NCBI GenBank assembly: GCA_036835375.1
Contig: DAITMB010000006.1
Span: 11,775 to 75,774 of the forward strand
DNA: 64,000 nt
Direction: 5' to 3'
From: JANQTF01 sp036835375
GTDB lineage: Bacteria; Bacteroidota; Bacteroidia; J057
The position numbers and the translations under genes are program-made. This document shows positions 36,357 to 43,530 of this stretch, one piece after another; the first letter of the stretch is position 1; every line of letters starts with the position of its first letter. Under the pieces are notes generated by a model, which was not told the origin of the DNA, did no database searches, and saw only the letters and a program-made list of their open reading frames with translations.

Positions 36357-36692
36357 TCAGAGCCCAAACTGACTCAGCAGCACGCTGGCGATGGACATAC
36401 AAATACTGAATATCAGCGCCCACCAAAAATTCTTTACTTGGAAACTCTTCATCAAGTTGCTCACCAACAACACTAGCAAAGCATTGATTACGAAGGTGAA
36501 CAGTCCCAGGGTGAGGAGGTTGATCGGGAAAGAGATGAACAGGAGTGCAGGACGTAAGAACGTGTTGACCAGGGAAAATAAGACCGCTGCGAAGATGGCG
36601 CTTACAAAACCATTGACCTTAACGCCGTCGAGCAAGCGGGAAAGCCCTAAAATAACCAGGCCATTCGCTATAATTTTGATGATCCATTCCAT
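36357..36692 (-). CDS. Phage-holin-4/YvlD-like small membrane protein
   Basis: The product is 111 residues, almost entirely four membrane helices (WIIKIIANGLVILGLSRLL, FVSAIFAAVLFSLVNTFLRP, LLTLGLFTFVINALLVLLVS, FWWALIFSICMSIASVLL). This matches the holin superfamily IV (YvlD) pattern of chromosomal genes not linked to phage. The function is unclear, possibly envelope stress. No other phage gene is nearby. Confidence 0.8.
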   Translation of the reverse strand: MEWIIKIIANGLVILGLSRLLDGVKVNGFVSAIFAAVLFSLVNTFLRPALLFISFPINLLTLGLFTFVINALLVLLVSNLMKSFQVKNFWWALIFSICMSIASVLLSQFGL

Positions 36693-36849
36693 GATGAGAG
36701 TGGGTTTAGTGGGTGGTGGAAATAGGCAAGGGGGATCAAAAGAACCATGTAGATAGACGACTTACGAAAAAAGAAGTTGGAAGGGAATTGATTCCACTTA
36801 CTTGCAGCCTACGCGCCATCCTTCTGCGCCAACCGAATTTTTCCAGCTC

Positions 36850-37423
36850 CTATGCAAGCGAAGGATACCCCACGGGCAGCGACTGTGGGTAACCTTCATG
36901 GATGAGCGAAATAGATTTTTGCAGAGATTCGGTTAGGCCTCCCCCCTCGTCGAAAACACTAAGGGAGCTACGGCGTCCGAGTCCAGCAAGCCCACTACGA
37001 GCAGTCGCAGCCAAGTGCACCAACCGAGTTAAGGGGTGTGCGGCGACGCGAGACCCAGGCCACAAGTAAAAAAATGGCGGCGCAATGATCATGTGAAGAT
37101 TGAGCAGAGGCTCCGCATCAATCTCATAGACATGGGCCAACTTGATGAGCACGGCCTTGCTGGGCGACATCATCAAGCTTGGCAAGACCATCCCCACTCC
37201 GATCCACAGGACCGTACGCCAATTGTCATTCATGCCGATGTTAAATGCGCTGAAAAAAAAGGAGATTACAAAGGTTCCAGCAGAGAATCACCCCCGACAT
37301 GAGAGTTGGAGCCAATGCCGCCCAGTTCCCGGCACGGTTGTGCAGGCGGGTGAATGTCTCCCGTTGAGTTCGGATGCATAATGCCCACGTACCAACAACC
37401 TCACACAGAAAAAAAACATACAA
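36850..37423 (-). pseudogene. Candidate membrane-protein gene broken by a frameshift at an A8 tract
   Basis: Two minus-strand frames abut. The upstream part (37423-37241) ends in a hydrophobic run (LMSGVILCWNLCNLLFF) at an eight-base homopolymer (plus 37253-37260). The downstream part (36850-37233) continues with a compatible run if the frame shifts there (SAFNIGMNDNWRTVLWIG, then VGMVLPSLM and MIIAPPFFYLWPG). Joined, they would be one multi-pass membrane protein. The final 65 residues are Gly/Arg/Leu-rich and unlike the rest, possibly from unrelated sequence. It could instead be chance frames or an assembly indel. I do not recognise a family. Confidence 0.35.
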
Positions 37424-37512
37424 ATCGCAGAAAAATAATTTGGTTAATTACGAAATGAATGTAAATTGTCAAGTGAAAATAAAAATTTCTCTCCATTTCT
37501 AATTTCCAGCAC

Positions 37513-38862
37513 GATGAAGCCTCTCTTCCTCTCTTCCTAAAATTTCTGTCCTCACCATGTTGATGGGCTTCTGGTTCACCGCAGTACAAGGGCAACTACC
37601 CGACCCTATTCCGGAGCCACCTTCGGGTTCACACTTTTACTATGAAAACCTTGGTCAAATCGTTGATAGTGAAGGAAACCCTGTCCCGGAGATCAAATTC
37701 TACACTGAAAGAAGCTCTCCCACCCTCTATTTGGCGGACGACAAAGTGTCATTTGTGCACCACAAGGTCGATACAAACTTTTGGGTTAATCCTGACTCAG
37801 CTCGCATTGACACAAGTTACAGGCTCGACATGAGTTTTGTTTGTTGGGAACCTGCTGCTATCCGCAGTGAATATATGTGTGGTTCCCTACTGGAATCTGA
37901 GCCAGGTGGAGATTATTTGAACTACTACCTTCCCCATTGCCCACAGGGGATTACGGATGTAGCCGGATTTTCCAGAGTAGCATATTTAGATGCTTTTTCA
38001 TGTTTGCGATGCGGTTGGGGGATCTTTCATGCAACCCAATTTTGGGGGAACATTCGATGCTTTCTTGGCGCGTTTCACTTACTTCGGAGAACTGAGGTGG
38101 TCAACATTTTTCGGGGGCATGTCTGTCGAAGGTGAAAAGAATAGCTTGGAAGATCAACGGGTTCTGGTCGAGGCAGATCAAAATTCCCATGTATATCTCG
38201 CTGGAACCACTTATCCCATTCCCCAAAATCCTGGCAGTGCCATCCCAACGCAAAGCTTTGGAGGAATGTATTTTCAGGACCAGAATGCTTCAGTTGCAGT
38301 CAACGAGCCTATCTTGGGTTCTGATGCCTTCCTTGCTTCTTTCAGCCCTTCGAATCAGCTGCTGTGGTCCACACACTTTGGCGGACGTGCAGGGCTGAGT
38401 ATTGGGGACGAAGTAGCTCAAGGGCTAGCGGTTTTTGAAGATAAGCGAATCTATCTTGTCGGAAGCACCAACAGTCGCTTTACACCTTATGCCTATCCTG
38501 GTCTCCCCGCCTATGATGATCCTACCCTGAATGGCGATGAAGATGGTTTCATTTCGCGATTTTGCATTAGTCAACTCAGCACCTCGGCGGCTCCTGTGCT
38601 ATTCGATGATCTCACCACCAAGCTACACCTCTACCCCAATCCTGTGAGCGATCGGCTGAGCCTGTCCATGAACCTGCCGCGGGCACAGGTGCTGGAAGTG
38701 GGGATTTACAATGCCCTCGGACAATGGCTCCATCAAGAACAAGTGAGGGCCCCGAGCGGCCCCTGGCTGCACAGCCTCTCTACCCGCGAGCTGCCGAGTG
38801 GCCTCTACACGCTTTCGCTGCAAGGCGAAGGCTGGAGCACAGCAGAGAAATTTGTGAAGTGA
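37513..38862 (+). pseudogene. SBBP/beta-propeller T9SS protein gene with frameshift and internal deletion
   Basis: Three lesions are visible. An ATG at 37513 starts MKPLFLSS but hits TAA; the remaining signal peptide (VLTMLMGFWFTAVQG) is in another frame, with a near-duplicated CTCTTCCT in between. The N-terminal domain (about 37590-37985: FYYENLGQIVDSEGNPV, NYYLPHCPQGITDVAGFSRV) is the type that precedes SBBP repeats. Near 37990 it jumps to the +1 frame in the middle of a late propeller repeat (GTFDAFLARF, LRWSTFFGG, DAFLASFSPSNQLLWSTHFGG), so the central part appears deleted. The gene ends with a T9SS type A signal (LYPNPVSDRLSLSM), which is identical in DNA to that of the next gene. Confidence 0.7.
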
Positions 38863-39286
38863 GGTGACCCACATGACGTCCATACATTACTTTTTCATCA
38901 TGAACAGACTTTCGCATCTTGTCGCCTTTCTGCTGTCTCTCTTTGTGCCGGGTGCCACGCTTCTGGGGCAGCAGGCCGTGTGGGATACCCTCCCGATCGC
39001 CTTCAATTCAAGCCCCCGATTCCTCTTCGAAGACACCACCGAGGACAAGCTCTACATAGGGGGAAACTTCTGGAAAGTGAACGGGGACCCAGTCAATCAC
39101 CTCGTTCGCTTCGACGGCACAAACTACGATCTGCCGGCCCTGGACAGCGCGGGAGTACATCTTCTGCTTCCTCAGACACCTCTGATGATGCAGCTGTATG
39201 AGGAGAAATTATACTTAGGTGGGTTTGGGGGCTTGATTCAGTACCAAAACCACAACTGGAATTGGCTCGATTTTAACAACGCCGTA
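38622..39286 (+). repeat. 665-bp direct repeat, copy 1
   Basis: Copy 1 spans the T9SS signal of the SBBP pseudogene, the intergenic gap and the first 129 codons of the next gene. I see no mismatch to copy 2 at 40051-40715 in the stretches compared. The bases flanking each end differ between copies. Confidence 0.9.
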
Positions 39287-40291
39287 CTCTGGGCCTCTCA
39301 TCCCTACGAGGGGAAGATGATCTTTGGAGGTCGCTTTTCTCAGATTGCGGGCGAGGCCTTGGATGCCGTCGCGGTCTGGGACGGAGAAACCTGGAGCGAC
39401 CTCCACGGTGTGCAGGCAGTGCTTGGAGGCCACAACAATGCAGTCACAGCGATAGAGCTGTATCAAGGAGAGATTTACCTGGGGGGCAACTTCACCGAGC
39501 CAGGTGGCCTCAACGAGATCGTTCGCTGGGATGGGCAGCAGTGGCGCGATGTGGCCGGCGGCATCCCCAACGGAGGGCTGGGCGGGATTAACACAATGGT
39601 GGTGTATCAGGACGAGCTGTATGTGGGAGGCATCTTCACCAAGCAGGGGGGCGCGCCGGGCAACAACATCGCTCGCTGGAACGGATCCCGCTGGGACGAT
39701 GTGGGAGGAGGCGTCGGCATCAAGAGCGAGGGATCCAACAGCGTGTCATCCATGGCGGTAGTGGGAGATCAACTCTGGGTGACAGGCTCTTTTCTTTATG
39801 CTGGTGGGGTGCCAGCCTCCTTTCTTGCTCGCTGGGATGGCAGTAGGTGGTATGGCTTGGGTGACCAGTCCACAGTCGGGTATAGCCTGGTGGGGTCATT
39901 TCGTGACACGCTTTATGCGACAACAGCGATCCCAAGGCCCACTGGAGGCTCTGATTCTTACTTGCTCAAGCTGCTCCAGCCCCTGTATTATGACACGGCC
40001 TCGGCCCCTGTGAGCAGCACACATGCTGTGGCTCCGCTTGAGGGGAGCTCGCTACACCTCTACCCCAATCCTGTGAGCGATCGGCTGAGCCTGTCCATGA
40101 ACCTGCCGCGGGCACAGGTGCTGGAAGTGGGGATTTACAATGCCCTCGGACAATGGCTCCATCAAGAACAAGTGAGGGCCCCGAGCGGCCCCTGGCTGCA
40201 CAGCCTCTCTACCCGCGAGCTGCCGAGTGGCCTCTACACGCTTTCGCTGCAAGGCGAAGGCTGGAGCACAGCAGAGAAATTTGTGAAGTGA
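38900..40291 (+). CDS. Secreted beta-propeller-like protein with T9SS type A signal
   Basis: The product is 463 residues from the ATG at 38900, which starts the signal peptide (RLSHLVAFLLSLFVPGATLLGQ); an in-frame ATG 12 codons upstream gives a poorer signal. The body is a series of repeats of the form LYIGGNF...NHLVRFDG and YVGGIF..GG..NNIARWNG, typical of propeller-like secreted proteins. The C-terminal 75 residues are a Por sorting domain. Its last 241 bp are DNA-identical to the end of the preceding pseudogene, and its first 387 bp are repeated after its own stop. Function unknown; probably cell-surface or secreted. Confidence 0.75.
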   Translation: MNRLSHLVAFLLSLFVPGATLLGQQAVWDTLPIAFNSSPRFLFEDTTEDKLYIGGNFWKVNGDPVNHLVRFDGTNYDLPALDSAGVHLLLPQTPLMMQLYEEKLYLGGFGGLIQYQNHNWNWLDFNNAVLWASHPYEGKMIFGGRFSQIAGEALDAVAVWDGETWSDLHGVQAVLGGHNNAVTAIELYQGEIYLGGNFTEPGGLNEIVRWDGQQWRDVAGGIPNGGLGGINTMVVYQDELYVGGIFTKQGGAPGNNIARWNGSRWDDVGGGVGIKSEGSNSVSSMAVVGDQLWVTGSFLYAGGVPASFLARWDGSRWYGLGDQSTVGYSLVGSFRDTLYATTAIPRPTGGSDSYLLKLLQPLYYDTASAPVSSTHAVAPLEGSSLHLYPNPVSDRLSLSMNLPRAQVLEVGIYNALGQWLHQEQVRAPSGPWLHSLSTRELPSGLYTLSLQGEGWSTAEKFVK

Positions 40292-40715
40292 GGTGACCCA
40301 CATGACGTCCATACATTACTTTTTCATCATGAACAGACTTTCGCATCTTGTCGCCTTTCTGCTGTCTCTCTTTGTGCCGGGTGCCACGCTTCTGGGGCAG
40401 CAGGCCGTGTGGGATACCCTCCCGATCGCCTTCAATTCAAGCCCCCGATTCCTCTTCGAAGACACCACCGAGGACAAGCTCTACATAGGGGGAAACTTCT
40501 GGAAAGTGAACGGGGACCCAGTCAATCACCTCGTTCGCTTCGACGGCACAAACTACGATCTGCCGGCCCTGGACAGCGCGGGAGTACATCTTCTGCTTCC
40601 TCAGACACCTCTGATGATGCAGCTGTATGAGGAGAAATTATACTTAGGTGGGTTTGGGGGCTTGATTCAGTACCAAAACCACAACTGGAATTGGCTCGAT
40701 TTTAACAACGCCGTA
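40051..40715 (+). repeat. 665-bp direct repeat, copy 2
   Basis: Copy 2 lies exactly 1,429 bp after copy 1. It covers the T9SS signal of the complete gene, the same intergenic gap and the first 129 codons of the truncated second copy. The arrangement equals a 1,429-bp tandem duplication whose second unit is cut at 40715. Confidence 0.9.
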
Positions 40716-40742
40716 GAACTGGCCGCTATCCTATCGCGATAA
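40329..40742 (+). pseudogene. Truncated second copy of the propeller-like secreted protein gene
   Basis: The first 129 codons are identical to the gene at 38900. After the break at 40715 the frame runs nine codons through unrelated DNA, which belongs to the 3' end of the facing endonuclease gene, and stops at 40742. The frame would encode a signal peptide plus one or two propeller blades and has no T9SS signal, so it is unlikely to work. It overlaps the 3' end of the facing gene by 12 bp. Confidence 0.8.
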
Positions 40743-42257
40743 AATGAGTTCTCTTCCAGCAGCGAGGTCATCCACATTGAGCCAGTCCACCCCCATACTC
40801 AGCAACCACTCCCACACAGCAGGCTGGGCCGGTACGCCCCAAAACCGAAAAGTCGCGCCTTGTGCGTGCACTTTCTCCAAGAGTGAGTGCAGAGCGTCTC
40901 GCTCAGCTTCGCTCGGCGATCCCTTCCCTTTCCAATTCATCATCTCTCGGTAGGGCATGCTCACCATGGGAATCAGCGGCTTCAAGTCTGCATTGCCCAG
41001 CTCGTCGGTTCTTCCATCCAGCAACAAGAATGTCGAGGGTGTTGCCAGCACTTCTTTCACAGGACGATTGCCCGAAAGCAATATCCGCAAAGGCAACCAG
41101 CGGTAGGGTTCACAGGCAACTTTCAGTGCTTCATAAGTAGCCGCAGCATCGCCTTTGATGTCGATCATGAGTTGCAACGTGTCGCCAGTGGCAGGATAGA
41201 CCTGGCCGCCGTGTGCTTCGATCCAACGTGCCAAAGGCAGGAGATATAATTCTTCCAGCGTCGGCGTTTGTAAAGGAACTAACGGGCGATCGTGGCACAC
41301 GCGCAAAGCGCCATCTATAAACCAGACATCCGCTTCTATGCTCGTAGCTCCTTGTGCCAAGGCTTCCATCAAGGGGTGCTGCTGTGCGTAGTCGTTGTGT
41401 GAATGCAGCCCAGGTGTTCCTGCCGGTGGATACAGCGCGATTTCGGCAATGACGGGCAGATGGTCCGAGGGAAAACGGCCCGAAAAAGATTCTGCGAGGG
41501 TCGCATGTCGGTACACCGCCAACGGTCCCCGAACAAACACAAAATCGATTCTCCGACCGGGTTCTCCGGCGATGGTCCAGCCCGTCCAGGTAGCATCTGG
41601 TCCGTGGGCTGGCTCCAGGCTGGCTTGGCGAGAGTCTTTCATTCCTCCGGCTAACAGCGTCTGAATGGGCACAGATTCCGGCGTAGCATTAAAATCCCCC
41701 AACAACATGACTGGCAAATTGTCAGGATTGAGCGAATCGATCGCCCGCAGGATCAAGGCGGCAGACTGCTGCCGGGCTTGCTCTCCTACGTGGTCGAAAT
41801 GGGTATTAAAACAAAGAAAAGAATGTCCCGAATAACGGTCCTGAAACTTCGCCCACGTCACGATGCGCGGGAGCGCGGCATCCCAACCTACACTCAAGGT
41901 ATCGGGGGTGGTGGACAGGTAAAACGTGCTTCCATCCAACCGATTCAGGCGATGCTGTCGATAAAAAATGGCAGAATACTCGCCGCCTTCTGTGCGGGCA
42001 ATGCCCTCGGATTGGTGTCCGGGAAGCATCTTCGAGAGGTCGTCCATCTGGCCTTGCAAGGCTTCCTGCACCCCCAGAATGTCGGGAGAATGGTAGCGCA
42101 GCAGCCTCTCGACCATGTCCACCCTACGAGGCCATGCATTGTCGCCGTCTCCGGGGTTGTTAAACCGAATGTTGAAGGTCATGGCTTTCAGGGTCTCGCC
42201 GGACTGGGCAAGCAGCCACGTGGGGAGCAGCATCGAAAGCACAATCAATATTCGCAT
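40731..42257 (-). CDS. Secreted fusion of an endonuclease/exonuclease/phosphatase domain and a PI-PLC/GDPD-like phosphodiesterase
   Basis: The product is 508 residues with a signal peptide (ILIVLSMLLPTWLLAQ). Residues about 22-275 are an EEP domain: AMTFNIRFNNPGDG, GVQEAL, CFNTHFDHVGEQAR, LLGDFNATPES, RRIDFVFV and FPSDHLPVIAEI, all key motifs intact. Residues about 283-508 match the secreted PI-PLC/GDPD-like family (GLHSHNDYAQQHPL, SIEADVWFIDGALRVCHDRP, LQLMIDIKGD, WLNVDDL), with HSHNDY and Glu-Ala-Asp as probable active-site parts. Both domains cleave phosphodiester or phosphomonoester bonds, so successive steps on a phospholipid head group or nucleotide are plausible. Its 3' end abuts the truncated duplicate. 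Confidence 0.85.
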   Translation of the reverse strand: MRILIVLSMLLPTWLLAQSGETLKAMTFNIRFNNPGDGDNAWPRRVDMVERLLRYHSPDILGVQEALQGQMDDLSKMLPGHQSEGIARTEGGEYSAIFYRQHRLNRLDGSTFYLSTTPDTLSVGWDAALPRIVTWAKFQDRYSGHSFLCFNTHFDHVGEQARQQSAALILRAIDSLNPDNLPVMLLGDFNATPESVPIQTLLAGGMKDSRQASLEPAHGPDATWTGWTIAGEPGRRIDFVFVRGPLAVYRHATLAESFSGRFPSDHLPVIAEIALYPPAGTPGLHSHNDYAQQHPLMEALAQGATSIEADVWFIDGALRVCHDRPLVPLQTPTLEELYLLPLARWIEAHGGQVYPATGDTLQLMIDIKGDAAATYEALKVACEPYRWLPLRILLSGNRPVKEVLATPSTFLLLDGRTDELGNADLKPLIPMVSMPYREMMNWKGKGSPSEAERDALHSLLEKVHAQGATFRFWGVPAQPAVWEWLLSMGVDWLNVDDLAAGRELILSR

Positions 42258-42482
42258 GGGGAAGGGGGTTGAGGTGGAGTAAGCTGAGTGTCTCTATGTG
42301 TTCTTACTTTCTGAGTGGTAAAACGACCGCCAAAAACTTCGCAAGCATTTCCACATGCGAATCTAGGGAGCGCTACGTCAGGATGGCAAATCTTTCTCCT
42401 GTTATTGGCAAATCTTTCCTCCACGAAATCCGTTGTTTTTTCCTCCGCTTTTTTTCATGACATTCGATCTTAACGCATTCTC

Positions 42483-43502
42483 ATGAATCCTACTTCTCCT
42501 ACTGTTCCCGTGATAGACGTGTCGCCATTGGTCCAGGGATCGGGCGATCGGCAGGCTGTAGCGACGCAGCTTCATACGGCATGTCGCGAATCGGGCTTTT
42601 TTTACGTGCGTGGACACGGCATCAATGAGGAACTGATTCGGCGACTTTATGCCCTGAGCGTAGATTTTTTTGCGCAGCCCGAAGCAGAGAAAATGAAAAT
42701 CCACATGACGCTGGGAGGGAAAGCCTGGCGCGGCTTTTTTCCTGTCGGGGAAGAACTTACCTCCGGAAAACCCGATCAGAAGGAAGGGATCTACTTTGGG
42801 ACGGAGCTGGGGCCGAATGATCCGCGTGTGCAAGCTGGCCTTCCGATGCATGGAGTGAATCTCTTTCCAGCGCAGCCGCCTGGGTTGGCAGACACTGTCT
42901 TGGCATATATTGATGCGCTGACACAGCTGGGCCATCAGCTCATGACGGGGATTGCCTTGAGCCTGGGACTGCCTGAATCTTACTTTGCCGATCGATACAC
43001 GCGTGACCCACTGACGTTATTTCGCATTTTTCATTACCCTTCCACCTCGCCTGAGGAGCGCGAAACGACTTGGGGCGTGGGCGAACACACAGATTATGGC
43101 ATGCTCACCATGCTGCTTCAAGACCAGGTCGGCGGGTTGCAAGTGCGATCTGCGGGCCAGTGGATCGAAGCCCCCTACTTGGAGGGCACATTTGTGTGCA
43201 ACATTGGCGATATGCTCGACCGTATGACCGGAGGCTACTACCGCTCCACTCCTCACCGCGTGCGCAACCAAAGTGGGCGGAGCCGCCTCTCCTTTCCCTT
43301 TTTCTTCGATCCTCATTTCGATGCGCAGATGGAAGCCATTGATCTTCAGGATGCACCTCACGCCGAGGAAGGCTACGACCGATGGGACGGTAGCCGTTTA
43401 CATGAATTTTCAGGGACCTACGGCGAATACGTGCTCAGCAAAGTCGCCAAAGTCTTTCCTCAGTTGCGCGACCAGGTAGAGCGCCAGCAGCCTCAAGCAT
43501 AA
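42483..43502 (+). CDS. Isopenicillin-N-synthase-like 2-oxoglutarate/Fe(II) oxygenase
   Basis: The product is 339 residues. The N-terminal DIOX_N part has VPVIDVSPL and ESGFFYVRGHGI. The double-stranded beta-helix core carries the iron triad His202, Asp204 (GEHTDYGMLTML) and His258 (STPHRVRN), and the 2-oxoglutarate-binding Arg268 in RSRLSF. This is the IPNS-like family that occurs widely in bacteria and is close to plant oxygenases; substrates are mostly unknown. It stands alone, divergent from the phosphodiesterase fusion and convergent with the histidine kinase (28-bp gap). Confidence 0.88.
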   Translation: MNPTSPTVPVIDVSPLVQGSGDRQAVATQLHTACRESGFFYVRGHGINEELIRRLYALSVDFFAQPEAEKMKIHMTLGGKAWRGFFPVGEELTSGKPDQKEGIYFGTELGPNDPRVQAGLPMHGVNLFPAQPPGLADTVLAYIDALTQLGHQLMTGIALSLGLPESYFADRYTRDPLTLFRIFHYPSTSPEERETTWGVGEHTDYGMLTMLLQDQVGGLQVRSAGQWIEAPYLEGTFVCNIGDMLDRMTGGYYRSTPHRVRNQSGRSRLSFPFFFDPHFDAQMEAIDLQDAPHAEEGYDRWDGSRLHEFSGTYGEYVLSKVAKVFPQLRDQVERQQPQA

Positions 43503-43530
43503 GGCTCTTAACCAGTCGGCATTCAGGTAT

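Noticed and set aside
36357..36692. Holin-like gene as a sign of a prophage
   Set aside because: It fits the chromosomal YvlD/holin-4 type and no other phage gene is in the window.
37036..37302. Plus-strand frame opposite the broken membrane gene
   Set aside because: Its translation is charged and without pattern, whereas the minus strand gives ordered hydrophobic segments.
38622..40715. The 665-bp direct repeats considered as an insertion element
   Set aside because: No transposase frame, no terminal inverted repeats and no target-site duplication are seen; the borders fall inside secreted-protein genes.
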